A stretch of 64,000 bases of DNA, taken from Gluconobacter thailandicus F149-1 = NBRC 100600 (lineage in GTDB: Bacteria > Pseudomonadota > Alphaproteobacteria > Acetobacterales > Acetobacteraceae). The stretch lies in the NCBI RefSeq assembly GCF_000964465.1, contig NZ_BANH01000028.1, positions 62,001 to 126,000 on the forward strand. The letters run 5' to 3'. The notes beneath the pieces are model-generated. The model had not been told where the DNA came from. It was given only the letters and a program-made list of their open reading frames with translations, and did no database searches. A program made the translations under genes and the position numbers. This document shows, in pieces, positions 54,820 through 64,000 of this stretch (position 1 is its first letter; every line of letters begins with the position of its first letter).

Positions 54820-55034
54820 CGGAGGTCCTGAAAATCCGTTTTGAGGGGTGATCGAACCGGAAAGGATCGAACCTTTGGAGCGGACCCGCAAAAGACGGCC
54901 GCATACCCTTCTGGCTGTATCCTGAACCTGCACGTCAAGTCCACCGTGGAACACCTTTTGTCACCATCGGTAAATACGCCTGTGAGACAAACAAGATTGT
55001 CTAGGCTCTCCGAAATCCGTATCACTCAGCACCC
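54820..55034. other. Divergent intergenic region, tamA and acyltransferase promoters
   Basis: About 215 bases between two divergent genes. Both promoters should lie here, but I cannot assign sigma-factor boxes. A sequence near 54855-54875 resembles a tRNA T-arm on the - strand; see rejected items. Confidence 0.4.
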
Positions 55035-55991
55035 ATGTCCCATCGTGATGCCCCTTCACCTTCCGGCCGTAGACGCCATAGCCGACCGATTATTGATGAA
55101 AGTGTCAATTTTCCGGCTGTTCAGGCAACAACGCAGTCTTCGGCCTTTAGTCGCCTGAGCTGTATCGGTCGTCTTGCGGCCGTTCTCATATGGGCGTTCT
55201 GGGCCGGGTGCCTGCAGACCATTTTTATCCGCATCCCGGGGCCTGCCAAGATCCGGCTGCCACGCTTTTTCTGGCGCACAATTGCCCGTATTCTCGGGTT
55301 GCAGCTTCGCGTTATCGGGCAAAGCGCTGGCGGAATCCGTACCGCAAAAGACGTTCAGCGAGGGGAGCAGCCGATCGTTTACGTCGCCAACCACTGTTCT
55401 TGGCTGGATATCATCGCCGTTGGGGGCGTGCTGCATACGGTGTTCGTAGCCAAGGGAGAAGTTGGCACCTGGCCGCTGATTGGCACAATCTCACGTCTCG
55501 GACGCACGATCTTCGTCAGCCGCAACCGCCAGAACACGGGCAAGGAGCTCCATGACATGGCGGACCGTCTCTGGGATGGAGACGATATCGTGCTTTTCCC
55601 GGAAGGGACGTCGTCAGATGGCAGTCGCGTCCTGCCGTTCCTGTCGTCTTTCTTTGCCGTGGCCAAGCCGGGCCGTCTTGAACAGGCAGGAATGCCGAAG
55701 CCCCCGCCGGTTCTGGTTCAGCCTGTCTCCATTGTGTATGACCGGCTTGAAGGCCTGCCTGTCGGGCGCAGTCGCAGATCCGTCTTTTCATGGTACGGGG
55801 ATATGGATCTGACGCCGCATATCTGGTCATTTGGCCAATGGCGTTCGATGCGGGCAACGGTCCTGCTGCACCCGCCGCTCAATCCGGAAGATTTCAAGTC
55901 CCGGAAAGAGCTGGCCAACGCAACATACAAAGCGGTGCGTGATGGCGCGGCACAGCTTCGACAGGGGCTCGTACCCGACACTCAGGGCTGA
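55035..55991 (+). CDS. PlsC-family lysophospholipid acyltransferase
   Basis: A 318-residue acyltransferase. The catalytic motif N-H-x4-D is at Asn119-His120 to Asp125 (ANHCSWLD), and the substrate motif FPEGTSSDG follows further on. A hydrophobic segment lies at about 45-64. These enzymes acylate 1-acyl-glycerol-3-phosphate or, in the OlsA branch, ornithine lipid precursors; both occur in acetic acid bacteria, and the sequence does not settle it. The first 30 residues may be disordered. It is divergent from tamA. Confidence 0.88.
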   Translation: MSHRDAPSPSGRRRHSRPIIDESVNFPAVQATTQSSAFSRLSCIGRLAAVLIWAFWAGCLQTIFIRIPGPAKIRLPRFFWRTIARILGLQLRVIGQSAGGIRTAKDVQRGEQPIVYVANHCSWLDIIAVGGVLHTVFVAKGEVGTWPLIGTISRLGRTIFVSRNRQNTGKELHDMADRLWDGDDIVLFPEGTSSDGSRVLPFLSSFFAVAKPGRLEQAGMPKPPPVLVQPVSIVYDRLEGLPVGRSRRSVFSWYGDMDLTPHIWSFGQWRSMRATVLLHPPLNPEDFKSRKELANATYKAVRDGAAQLRQGLVPDTQG

Positions 55992-56232
55992 ACGCCTGAT
56001 ATCTTTTACAGTTCACAAGGTTTGTCTTGACTTGCCCGGGGCCGCGGCGTCACTTTTATCGTCAATAACGGGAGCACTTTTGCGTCCGTCCGGAGATGAT
56101 GATGCCGCTTCAGGCCAGTCTGACATGCCGACATGACACCATGTTTGATCTCTCCCGCGTCTGGAAAGGCTTGACCGCACGGTCGCCTGCCCTGATGTGT
56201 GTGCCTGTTTCTGCCAACCCCGGATCGAGACC

Positions 56233-57657
56233 GTGACTTCCGAGACTTCTGCCGCCGCACCTACCCCCGCTGATCGTGCCCCCACTGATCATATCCGTCA
56301 TGGGCTGCATGTCATTACATGGGGCTGCCAGATGAACGTCTATGACAGCGCCCGAATGGCCGATGTCCTGCGTCCGCTTGGCTATGGGCCGGTTGAGACC
56401 CCCGAAGAAGCGGATATGGTGATCCTCAACACCTGTCATATCCGCGAACGCGCTACGGAAAAGGTCTTTTCCGAGCTGGGGCGCCTTCGCAAGATCCGTG
56501 ACGAGCGTATGGAAAACGGGCTGGACCGCAGCATCATCGCTGTTGCCGGGTGCGTTGCGCAGGCAGAGGGCGAGGAAATCCTTCGTCGTGCACCCTATGT
56601 TGATCTGGTGCTTGGTCCGCAGACCTATCATCGCCTGCCGGAAATGGTTGCGCGTGCAGCACGGGCTGGCGGTGCGGTCATCGAGACTGATTTCCCTGCC
56701 GAGCAGAAATTCGATTTCCTTCCCAATGAGGCCGCGCCGCAGTCCGCCGGGAATCTCACGGCTTTTCTTACCATTCAGGAAGGTTGCGACAAGTTCTGTT
56801 CCTTCTGTGTCGTACCTTACACGCGCGGCGCCGAAAGCAGCCGTTCGGTCGCATCCGTTATGGCCGAAGCACGGCGCATGGTGGAGGCTGGCGTACGGGA
56901 AATCACGCTGCTGGGTCAGAACGTCAACGCGTATCATGGCGATAACGGCCGGGGCGGCAGCGCCACGCTGGCGGAACTGGCTGAAGAACTGGCGCGCCTG
57001 CCGGGTCTGGACCGTATCCGGTACATGACCTCTCATCCGCGGGACGTTGACCAGACCCTGATCGACGCCCATCGCGACAATCAGGCCCTGATGCCATTCC
57101 TGCATCTGCCGGTTCAGAGCGGCTCAGACCGTATCCTGAAGGCGATGAACCGCGGACATACGGCAGATGAGTACCGTGAAAGCGTCCGTCGCCTCCGGGA
57201 AGCACGGCCGGATCTGGCATTGTCGTCTGACTTCATCGTGGGTCATCCGGGTGAAACGGATGAGGATTTCGAAGCCACGATGCAGCTTGTGCGCGATATT
57301 GGCTTCGCCATGGCCTACAGCTTCAAGTATTCCCCACGTCCCGGCACCCCTGCTGCAGGTCAGCCTTTTCAGGTGGCCGAAGACGTGAAGGACCGTCGCC
57401 TCGCCGAGCTTCAGGCGCTTCTGCGTGAACAGCAGGATGCGTTCAACGCGGATATGGTCGGGACGGTTCAGGATATCCTCATTACGGGAAAAGGCCGCAA
57501 GCCGGGTCAGCTTTCCGGTCGTTCTCCGTATCTCCAGCCTGTTCATTTCGAAGGGCCGGAACATCTGATTGGCACCATCGTCAAGGTTGCCATCACAACT
57601 CGCATGACCAACTCACTTGGTGGAACCCTCATCCGGGAGACAGCCTCCGCTTGCTGA
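56233..57657 (+). CDS. miaB: tRNA-2-methylthio-N6-dimethylallyladenosine synthase
   Basis: A 474-residue radical-SAM methylthiotransferase that modifies A37 of tRNAs reading UNN codons. Cluster ligands in the N-terminal domain are Cys32 (WGCQMN), Cys68 (NTCHIRE) and Cys107 (AGCVAQ); the radical-SAM cluster is Cys185, Cys189 and Cys192 ([16 protein letters not shown]). A TRAM domain ends the protein. I start at the GTG at 56233; an in-frame GTG at 56197 would add 12 residues. It heads the miaB-phoH-ybeY-corC operon. Confidence 0.93.
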   Translation: MTSETSAAAPTPADRAPTDHIRHGLHVITWGCQMNVYDSARMADVLRPLGYGPVETPEEADMVILNTCHIRERATEKVFSELGRLRKIRDERMENGLDRSIIAVAGCVAQAEGEEILRRAPYVDLVLGPQTYHRLPEMVARAARAGGAVIETDFPAEQKFDFLPNEAAPQSAGNLTAFLTIQEGCDKFCSFCVVPYTRGAESSRSVASVMAEARRMVEAGVREITLLGQNVNAYHGDNGRGGSATLAELAEELARLPGLDRIRYMTSHPRDVDQTLIDAHRDNQALMPFLHLPVQSGSDRILKAMNRGHTADEYRESVRRLREARPDLALSSDFIVGHPGETDEDFEATMQLVRDIGFAMAYSFKYSPRPGTPAAGQPFQVAEDVKDRRLAELQALLREQQDAFNADMVGTVQDILITGKGRKPGQLSGRSPYLQPVHFEGPEHLIGTIVKVAITTRMTNSLGGTLIRETASAC

Positions 57658-58844
57658 CAACACCCCCGACGCGCTCCGTCGCCACCACTGGTGGCACCGA
57701 AGGCAATCGCACCGTCGCATTGCGCTTCAATGACAACATTCTTCTCCAGAGACTTCTGGGAGATCACGACCGGCACCTCGCCCGACTTGAAGACGGGTTT
57801 GATGTCCGGCTGTCCTGCCGCGGCAACAAGATCGCCATTTCGGGAGAGACGGATGCCGTAGGTCGGGCACAGGCCGCCATTGTCGCGCTCTACAATCAGC
57901 TCGAACAGGGCGGCACCATCGACAGTTCGCAGGTTGACGGCGTCATCCGCCTCACGGCACTGCCGACCCGCCACCAGGAACGGCAGCGCGCTGCTGTCCC
58001 GCCGCCACCTCCGACACAACACTCCCAGAAGCAGCATCCCCGCCGGGACAACCACCATCGGACGGATGCCCGCTCCCCGCAGCAGGCGCCCCCTTCCTCC
58101 GCCCCCCTGACGGACCTCCCCGCCATTCGCACCAAACGGGGCGTGATCGCGCCGCGGTCTCATGGCCAGGCGGCGTATATGGAAATGCTGGCCCGCACTG
58201 ATATGGTCTTCGGGATTGGTCCGGCTGGAACGGGCAAGACCTATCTTGCAGTCGCGCAGGGCGTCGCCATGCTGCTGGCCGGGCAGGTTGATCGCATCAT
58301 TCTCTCCCGTCCGGCAGTGGAAGCCGGCGAGCGTCTGGGCTTCCTGCCGGGCGACATGCGGGAAAAGATCGACCCTTATCTGCGGCCGCTCTATGATGCC
58401 CTGAATGACATGATGCCGGGCGATCAGGTCGTGCGCCGGATGGGCACAGGTGAGATTGAAGTCGCACCACTGGCTTTCATGCGCGGCAGAACCCTCGCCC
58501 ACTCTTTCGTCATTCTGGACGAAGCTCAGAACACGACACCGGCCCAGATGAAGATGTTCCTGACCCGTATGGGTGAAGGGACACGCATGGCTGTTACAGG
58601 CGACCTGAGCCAGATTGATCTGCCCAACGGGGTATCATCTGGGCTAAGGGAAGCCGTCGAGACCCTCGAAGGCATCAAGGGAATCGGTATTACACGCTTT
58701 ACATCTGTTGATGTGGTGCGCCATCCGCTGGTCGCCCGTATCGTCGATGCCTATGAACAGAAAGCGCCTGCCCCCCTGGACAGTTTCAGGGATCGGCCGC
58801 GCCGGGAAAACAATGGAACCTCCAAGTCGTCACGCCGGTACTGA
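57651..58844 (+). CDS. ybeZ: PhoH-like ATPase (YbeZ)
   Basis: A 397-residue protein. An N-terminal KH-like region is followed by a Pro/Gln/Ala-rich linker (about 115-150), then the PhoH ATPase domain with Walker A GPAGTGKT at 190-197 and Walker B VILDEAQN. YbeZ works with the endoribonuclease YbeY in 16S rRNA maturation, and the ybeY gene follows. The start is a TTG overlapping the miaB stop region by seven bases. The 3' end overlaps ybeY by 32 bases. Confidence 0.92.
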   Translation: MLTTPPTRSVATTGGTEGNRTVALRFNDNILLQRLLGDHDRHLARLEDGFDVRLSCRGNKIAISGETDAVGRAQAAIVALYNQLEQGGTIDSSQVDGVIRLTALPTRHQERQRAAVPPPPPTQHSQKQHPRRDNHHRTDARSPQQAPPSSAPLTDLPAIRTKRGVIAPRSHGQAAYMEMLARTDMVFGIGPAGTGKTYLAVAQGVAMLLAGQVDRIILSRPAVEAGERLGFLPGDMREKIDPYLRPLYDALNDMMPGDQVVRRMGTGEIEVAPLAFMRGRTLAHSFVILDEAQNTTPAQMKMFLTRMGEGTRMAVTGDLSQIDLPNGVSSGLREAVETLEGIKGIGITRFTSVDVVRHPLVARIVDAYEQKAPAPLDSFRDRPRRENNGTSKSSRRY

Positions 58845-59301
58845 CATCATAATCGAGGACGCCAGATGGCGCTCCTCGGTTCCTGATACAGAACGCGCGA
58901 TCCGTCGTGCGCTCACCGCCGTCGCCCGTCAGGGCGGCCCGGATTTCAGCCGGTCTCCCGCTCCATCGATTCTTCTTTCGACGGACCGGATCGTAAAGCG
59001 GCTTAACGCCCGCTTCCGCAACAAGAACAAGCCCACGAATGTGCTCACCTTTGAGCCGGTCTCGCCCCTGCATGGCGGAGACATCATTCTGGGGTATGAG
59101 ACCGTCCGGAAGGAAGCGGATGCTGCCCATCGCAGCATGCGTGCCCATCTGTCACATCTTGTGGTTCATGGTGCCCTGCATCTGGCAGGATACGATCATT
59201 ATCAGCCCGGAGAAGCCCGGGACATGGAAGGCGTTGAAACGCGCACGATGCGTCAGCTAGGTTTTGGCGATCCGTGGCGGCAGGCAGGAAGACGGGCATG
59301 A
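58813..59301 (+). CDS. ybeY: Endoribonuclease YbeY
   Basis: A 162-residue zinc-dependent RNase that finishes the 3' end of 16S rRNA. The zinc site is the family's H-x3-H-x5-H: His119, His123 and His129 in HGALHLAGYDH. NKPTNVLTFE is the other conserved segment. The ATG at 58813 after GGGAAA is chosen over the open frame from 58708, which reads across ybeZ. It overlaps ybeZ by 32 bases and corC by four. Confidence 0.94.
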   Translation: MEPPSRHAGTDIIIEDARWRSSVPDTERAIRRALTAVARQGGPDFSRSPAPSILLSTDRIVKRLNARFRNKNKPTNVLTFEPVSPLHGGDIILGYETVRKEADAAHRSMRAHLSHLVVHGALHLAGYDHYQPGEARDMEGVETRTMRQLGFGDPWRQAGRRA

Positions 59302-60236
59302 GCGAAGATATTACTGACCGTTCAGACGACGGCAGGAAAAATTCCCGAGGCCTGTTCGGACTGTTCGGCCGCCGTGGTCGCGATCAGGGCCTGCGCGAAT
59401 CCATTGCCACGCTCGTTCATGAAGCAGCACAGCCTTTTGAGGAAACGGGCGACGAGCCTGAGCTCGATCGGCAGGAACGTGCCCTCATCATGAACGTGCT
59501 GCGCCTGCGGGACATCACGGCGGATGACGTCATGATCCCGCGCGCAGACATCATCGCCATGCCGGAGAACATCTCCTTCAACGATGCTCTGGACCACATG
59601 CGCCGGGAAAATCATTCCCGGATGCCCGTGTATCGCGGGCAGCTCGACGATATTGCGGGCATGATCCATGTAAAGGATCTGGTCGCGTATGTGGACGATC
59701 CGGAGGCGTTCGATATCCGCCCGCTTCTGCGTCAGCCTTTGATGATTGCACCGACCATTCCGGTTCTGGATCTGCTTCTGCAGATGCGTCAGCGCCGGAT
59801 GCACATGGCTCTCGTGATTGACGAATATGGCAGCATTGATGGCCTGGTCACGATAGAGGATCTGATCGAGACGATCGTGGGCGATATTTCGGACGAGCAT
59901 GACGATCCGGTGACGACGCCATGGGTCGAGCGTGCGGACGGGTCTTTCGATATCGACGCGCGCCTCCCTGTTCGCCATCTTGAAGAACGGCTTGGTTCCG
60001 TTCTGACGGATGCCGAAAGAGAAGCGGAAATCGAGACGGTTGGTGGCCTCGTTTTCCGTCTGGCAGAGCATGTTCCGGCAAAGGATGAAGTCCTCACTCA
60101 TGAAAGTGGGCTGGAATTCCGCGTTCTGGATGCCGATGCGCGCCATATCCGTGCCCTGCGAATGCGTGTTCCGGAAGGATGGGAAAAGAAGCCGCTTCCT
60201 GATACCGGACAACAGGATGATGAGCGCGGGTCTTGA
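59298..60236 (+). CDS. CorC/HlyC-family protein with CBS domains
   Basis: A 312-residue protein lacking membrane helices. It has two CBS domains (the first opens VMIPRADIIAMPENISF; the second includes VIDEYGSIDGLVTIEDLIETIVGDI) and a C-terminal CorC_HlyC transporter-associated domain. CorC-type proteins are linked to magnesium/cobalt efflux, and this fixed position after ybeY is conserved. The ATG overlaps the ybeY stop in ATGA. No lnt gene follows, unlike in many relatives. Confidence 0.92.
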   Translation: MSEDITDRSDDGRKNSRGLFGLFGRRGRDQGLRESIATLVHEAAQPFEETGDEPELDRQERALIMNVLRLRDITADDVMIPRADIIAMPENISFNDALDHMRRENHSRMPVYRGQLDDIAGMIHVKDLVAYVDDPEAFDIRPLLRQPLMIAPTIPVLDLLLQMRQRRMHMALVIDEYGSIDGLVTIEDLIETIVGDISDEHDDPVTTPWVERADGSFDIDARLPVRHLEERLGSVLTDAEREAEIETVGGLVFRLAEHVPAKDEVLTHESGLEFRVLDADARHIRALRMRVPEGWEKKPLPDTGQQDDERGS

Positions 60237-60294
60237 CGCCTGCGCCAGTTCAGCGTTGTGAGTAGGACACCCTGTCCGTAATGGAGACCCGTCC

Positions 60295-60924
60295 ATGACC
60301 CTTGGCCGCCGCGCATTCCTGGTTGCGGGCCCTGCCTTTGTAGCAGTGACCTCTCTTTCTTCTGCCCATGCAGAAGAAACCGGCCTTCCTGCGGGGGACA
60401 CCCGTATGGGGCCGCGCGTCCTCGGGTCACCTGAGGCGAAGGTTCAGGTGGACGAATGGTTCTCCATGACCTGCTCTCACTGTGCGCACTTCGCACAGAC
60501 GGTCTTCCCACAGGTGAAGGCAAACCTGATTGATACTGACAAGATCCGGTATCGCTATCATGATTTCCCGCTGGATCAGATTGCGCTTCTAGCCGCCATG
60601 GTGGCGCGCTCTTTGCCCGCAGACCGCTATGCGCCTTTCGTGGATGATCTGCTCCGCACGCAGGATCAGTGGGCTTTCGCCCAGAACATTGATCCCATGC
60701 AGGAATTGAAGAAGCGTGCCGCCCTGGCGGGCATTTCGGCAACTGACTTCGACAAGATCAACGCTGATAATGCCCTGCGCGAGGCTATCGTGAACCGGCA
60801 GGACCGCGATGGTGCTTTCCTTCAGATCCACGGTACCCCTTATTTCCGCATCAATGACGCTCCGGCGCCGGATGTCGTTTCCAGCTATGATGCGTTCGCC
60901 AAAGCAGTTGCAAAGGCTTCCTGA
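60295..60924 (+). CDS. DsbA-family thiol-disulfide protein (first of tandem pair)
   Basis: A 209-residue periplasmic thioredoxin-fold protein. A signal peptide ends near AHA (residue 26). The active site is Cys60-Ser-His-Cys63 (MTCSHCAHF). YFRIND near the C-terminus contains the cis-proline-proximal loop GTPYFR. DsbA proteins introduce disulfides in exported proteins. It is followed directly, with no gap, by a paralog with the same layout. Confidence 0.9.
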   Translation: MTLGRRAFLVAGPAFVAVTSLSSAHAEETGLPAGDTRMGPRVLGSPEAKVQVDEWFSMTCSHCAHFAQTVFPQVKANLIDTDKIRYRYHDFPLDQIALLAAMVARSLPADRYAPFVDDLLRTQDQWAFAQNIDPMQELKKRAALAGISATDFDKINADNALREAIVNRQDRDGAFLQIHGTPYFRINDAPAPDVVSSYDAFAKAVAKAS

Positions 60925-61563
60925 ATGACCCGTCCCATGATTTCCCGCCGCTTCATTCTCTCCGCAGCTCCGGCTCTTGCCGTGGCTGGTACGGCGGCCC
61001 GTGCGGCCGATGCGCCGCCAGCCCTTCCCGCCAATGACCCGCGCATGGGACCGCGCGTCATCGGCAACCCGAATGCCAAGGTGCTGGTGCAGGAATGGTT
61101 TTCCCTGACCTGCACACACTGCGCCCATTTTGGCACGGAAGAATTCCCGAAGATCAAGGAACAGCTCATTGATACGGGCAAGATCCGCTATCAGTTCCAT
61201 GACTTCTGTGGTGACCGCGTCGGCCTGACGGCAGCCATGGTGGCACGCTCCCTGCCGGAAGAACGGTATGTCCCGTTCATCGAAGCGCTGCTCTCAAGCC
61301 AGATGCAGTGGGCCTTTGCTTCGGGTGGCGACCCGATGCAGCGCCTGCAGCAGATGTCGGCTCTGGCTGGCGTCTCAGCGGCGCAGTTCAAGAGCATCAG
61401 CGAAGACACGGCGTTCATGCAGGCCATGTTCAATCAGGTGCAGAAGGACGCTGATACATACAGCATTCAGGGCACGCCCTATTTCCGCTTCAACAACACG
61501 CATTACGATCAGGATCCGGAAACCTACGAAAAGTTTGCTGATCTGGTCGCCAAGGCGTCCTGA
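60925..61563 (+). CDS. DsbA-family thiol-disulfide protein (second of tandem pair)
   Basis: A 212-residue paralog of the preceding protein, starting immediately after its stop. It has a signal sequence (ILSAAPALAVAGTAARA), the active site Cys63-Thr-His-Cys66 (LTCTHCAHF) and the GTPYFRFNN loop. The two proteins share MGPRV-G-P-AKV, EWFS-TC-HCAHF and the regular helical insert. The middle residues of the CxxC differ (Ser-His against Thr-His), which may tune the redox potential. The order DsbA-like gene then smc is typical of alphaproteobacteria. Confidence 0.9.
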   Translation: MTRPMISRRFILSAAPALAVAGTAARAADAPPALPANDPRMGPRVIGNPNAKVLVQEWFSLTCTHCAHFGTEEFPKIKEQLIDTGKIRYQFHDFCGDRVGLTAAMVARSLPEERYVPFIEALLSSQMQWAFASGGDPMQRLQQMSALAGVSAAQFKSISEDTAFMQAMFNQVQKDADTYSIQGTPYFRFNNTHYDQDPETYEKFADLVAKAS

Positions 61564-61591
61564 TCGCTTTCCGGACGTTTCATAGACACCG

Positions 61592-64000
61592 ATGTCAACC
61601 CACACCACGACGATCAGCCGCCTGACGATCGGCGGCTTTAAAAGCTTCGCCGATGAGGTGCGCGTTGACATCCTTCCGGGCCTGACGGGCATTATCGGCC
61701 CGAATGGCTGCGGCAAATCCAATGTCGTTGAAGGCCTGCGCTGGGCTATGGGTGAGACCTCTGCCCGCGCCCTTCGGGGTGGAGAGCTGGACGATCTGAT
61801 CTTTGCCGGAACAGGCGCACGTTCCGCCCGGAACATCGCTCAGGTCACGCTCCATCTGACCGGCGCGAAGGGTCTTGCCCCTGCTCCGTTTCAGGATGCT
61901 GAAGACCTCGAAATCACGCGTCGTGCAGAGCGTGGCTCGGGCAGCGAATACCGCATTAACGGCCGCGTCATGCGTGCGCGTGACGTACAGACGCTTTTTG
62001 CTGATCTGGCGTCCGGTGCGCGCAGTTCCGCCATCGTCAGCCAGAACCGTGTCGGCCAGCTTATTGCTGCCAAGCCGGAAGAGCGCCGCCTTCTCTTGGA
62101 AGAAGCTGCTGGCATCACAGGCCTTCATGCTCGCCGCCATGATGCGGAACTGAAACTCCGTCAGACCGAGACCAACCTGTCCCGTGCGGAAGACCTTCGC
62201 CTTCAGATTGAAGAACGCCTTGGCAGTCTTGAAGAACAGACCGTCCAGGCGCGGAAATATCGTGAGATCTCGGAAAAGCTGCGTGAAGCCGAGGTTCAGC
62301 TTCATGCCCTCTTACACGCCCGCGCCAATCTTGCTGTGCAGCGCAGCAAGGATGATCTGGCGAAGGCCCGTGAATCTCTGCGCAAAGCTGAACAGGAAGC
62401 CGAGCACGCGACCCTTGCGGAGTTTGAAGCCCGCAAGGCTACGCCACAGGCCCGAGAAGAAACAGACCGTCTCCGCAGTGCTTTAGAGCGTCTGAAAGTC
62501 CAGTCCGAAACGGCACGGGTGGATGTCACGCGCGCCAGGGAAGCAGAGGCCGAAGCACTGGCGCGCTTCCAGCAGGCCGAAGCAGACCTTGCCAGAAGTA
62601 CGGAACGGCTTTCACAGGATCAGGCTGCCCACGCAACTGCCCTCACTGATCTTGAGGCTCAGGAAAAGGAACACGCCCAGCTTCCTGAACAGCGCGCTCA
62701 GGCCACCGAAGAGCAGAACCAGCTCGCAACGCTCGAACGCACTCAGGCCGCGTCTCTGGAAGAAGCAATCCGTCTGCGAGATGCAGAAGCCATCCGCCGC
62801 GATGGGCTGAAAAGCGCTCTGGATGCTCTGACGACGCGACTTGATGCTGAGACAGGGGCTCTTCAGGCACTTGAAGCAGAACTGGCTGCGCTGGAGAAAG
62901 ACCGGCCTGACGATGATGTTCTTGAGAACCTGCGCCAACAGGTTGATGTCGCCATCCGTGAGGCTGAGGATGCCAGACAGACTGAAGCAGACGCTCTTTC
63001 GAAGCTTCAGGATGCACGTCTGGCGATGGAACTCCAGAGCCGAACCCTCGCAGAAGGGCGGCAGCGCCTGAATGTTCTGGAAAAAGCCGAGGCAGATCTG
63101 AACCGCCGTCTTCAGGCCGCGACAGCTCGTCTGACTCAGGACCGGGCAGCCCATACCCAGACGGCCACCGCTCTTTTGACGGACGAGCGACGCGCCGAGC
63201 TTCAGACTCAGCGTGAAAAGACCCTTCAGGCATTGGAAGAGATTTCCGCTCGGGAACGTGCAGCGCGGCAGGCTCTGGATGAGGCCAATACCGCATGGCT
63301 GGAAGCACGCGCGAAGGCCGAGGAAGGCGTTCAGCGGCATAAGGGCCTTCTGCGCGCGAAAGAAAGCGCGCAGCAGGCGGCCACTCAGGCAGCCCAACGC
63401 GCGGAAACAGCTCTTCGGGACCGTGACACAACCGCGAAAGCGCTTGTTCCTGAGAGTGAGGTGGCAGTCCTGCGAAAGGCTGTTACGGATCTGGAAACGC
63501 GACTGAATGCCCTTCAGGATAATCTTTCTGAAGCCGAAAAAGCTCTTATTTCCGCATCTGAGGCAGAAAGCTCAAGCCGCGACACACTGAGCCACACCGA
63601 AAGCACGATCCTACGACTTCGCTCGGAATGTGAAGGGCTTGAACAGACCTTGGCGGCCATAGCCGCCCAACCGGACCCGCTTGAAGACAAGCTTGATATT
63701 CCTGCGGACCTGGCACGGGCCGTCGCTGCGGCATTGGCAGATGGGCTAGACGCTTCTCTTGCGCCTGAGACCGTAGCAGCCGACCGGCGATGGCGTGCAC
63801 TCGCAACGATTGATAGTCCGCAGATTGACTCCTGCCCGCCCCTTTCCTCTCTGGTTGCAGCCCCTGAACCCGTTAGACGCTGTCTGGACGCGGTTTTTCT
63901 GTTGGATGACCCGGCCAGAGGGGCCGCCCTTCAAACGCATCTCCAGCCCGGTCAGGCGCTTGTCTGCCGGAATGGTGCTCTATGGAGATGGGATGGCTTC
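61592..64000 (+). CDS. smc: Chromosome segregation protein SMC, N-terminal part (3' end outside window)
   Basis: The first 803 codons of SMC, open to the window end. Walker A is GPNGCGKS at residues 36-43, with the Q-loop segment and LLLEEAAGITGLHARRHDAELKL following. A long coiled coil runs from about 165 to 650, very rich in Ala, Glu, Gln and Arg. What looks like the hinge begins after about residue 690 (LEDKLDIPADLARAVAAALADGL...). SMC with ScpA and ScpB condenses and segregates chromosomes. It starts at ATG 61592, 28 bases after the DsbA-like gene. Confidence 0.95.
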   Translation, partial: MSTHTTTISRLTIGGFKSFADEVRVDILPGLTGIIGPNGCGKSNVVEGLRWAMGETSARALRGGELDDLIFAGTGARSARNIAQVTLHLTGAKGLAPAPFQDAEDLEITRRAERGSGSEYRINGRVMRARDVQTLFADLASGARSSAIVSQNRVGQLIAAKPEERRLLLEEAAGITGLHARRHDAELKLRQTETNLSRAEDLRLQIEERLGSLEEQTVQARKYREISEKLREAEVQLHALLHARANLAVQRSKDDLAKARESLRKAEQEAEHATLAEFEARKATPQAREETDRLRSALERLKVQSETARVDVTRAREAEAEALARFQQAEADLARSTERLSQDQAAHATALTDLEAQEKEHAQLPEQRAQATEEQNQLATLERTQAASLEEAIRLRDAEAIRRDGLKSALDALTTRLDAETGALQALEAELAALEKDRPDDDVLENLRQQVDVAIREAEDARQTEADALSKLQDARLAMELQSRTLAEGRQRLNVLEKAEADLNRRLQAATARLTQDRAAHTQTATALLTDERRAELQTQREKTLQALEEISARERAARQALDEANTAWLEARAKAEEGVQRHKGLLRAKESAQQAATQAAQRAETALRDRDTTAKALVPESEVAVLRKAVTDLETRLNALQDNLSEAEKALISASEAESSSRDTLSHTESTILRLRSECEGLEQTLAAIAAQPDPLEDKLDIPADLARAVAAALADGLDASLAPETVAADRRWRALATIDSPQIDSCPPLSSLVAAPEPVRRCLDAVFLLDDPARGAALQTHLQPGQALVCRNGALWRWDGF

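Noticed and set aside
54840-54900. tRNA-like T-arm on the - strand (AAAGGTTCGATCCTTT) upstream of tamA
   Set aside because: No acceptor stem, D-arm or anticodon arm can be formed around it at the right spacing.
59322-60401. 359-codon - strand frame opposite corC
   Set aside because: It is antisense to a well-supported gene and has no recognisable features.
62612-63431. Two overlapping - strand frames of about 260 codons opposite smc
   Set aside because: They are shadows of the SMC coiled coil, with low-complexity composition.
1-64000. CRISPR arrays, insertion sequences, prophage or integrase genes
   Set aside because: No repeat-spacer pattern, transposase or phage gene was seen on either strand.

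Overview
The window reads as chromosome of an acetic acid bacterium (Alphaproteobacteria, Acetobacteraceae), most likely Gluconobacter or a close relative. I infer this from moderately GC-rich DNA with GTG and TTG starts, a short-chain dehydrogenase at 45.8 kb that closely resembles the Gluconobacter NADP-dependent glucose dehydrogenase as I remember it, an acetoin reductase, and alphaproteobacterial gene orders (DsbA-like genes next to smc; miaB-phoH-ybeY-corC; tamA-tamB). I see no tRNA, rRNA, CRISPR array, insertion sequence or phage gene. Both ends cut genes: a TonB-dependent receptor on the left and smc on the right.

0-2.8 kb: the 3' end of the receptor, then about 1 kb with no convincing gene. 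2.8-16.4 kb: the most interesting part, a sphingolipid locus. Four coupled genes on the + strand encode a CDP-glycerol-transferase-like enzyme, a fatty acyl-AMP ligase, a dedicated acyl carrier protein and serine palmitoyltransferase. A facing pair on the - strand encodes a lipid kinase (ceramide kinase candidate) and a nucleotidyltransferase-like protein. A six-gene + strand operon, joined by five successive 4-base overlaps, encodes a metallophosphoesterase, two LptF/LptG-type permeases, a fatty acid hydroxylase, an NTP-transferase and a glycosyltransferase. A convergent gene encodes a protein resembling plant glucosamine inositolphosphorylceramide transferase. Together they could make a ceramide backbone, hydroxylate it, add a phosphorylated sugar-type headgroup and export it.

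16.4-24.2 kb: mmcB, an inositol-monophosphatase family gene, a SYLF lipoprotein, then mltG-fabF-acpP-fabG-fabD on the - strand. 24.2-34 kb: a methyltransferase, an AT-rich island before an acetoin reductase gene, an OpuAC-like protein, an M13 peptidase, a Dabb-domain protein, a ferritin-like protein, bioB and an Hsp70-like gene.

34-39.6 kb: a five-gene - strand operon of an Mla-type lipid transport system. It has a dCache/GAF/cyclase-like membrane protein, an MlaE permease, an ATPase subunit that has lost every nucleotide-binding motif, an MCE (MlaD-like) protein and a lipoprotein. This is the second unusual system.

39.9-48.6 kb: ygfZ-hisI, an RNase T2 lipoprotein coupled to the formaldehyde-detoxification pair fghA-frmA, a bestrophin-type channel, a CarD regulator, the glucose-dehydrogenase-like SDR, a lone receiver and a TPR/GT9-like protein. 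48.6-56 kb: tamB-tamA and a PlsC-type acyltransferase. 56.2-64 kb: miaB-phoH-ybeY-corC, two tandem DsbA-like genes and the start of smc.
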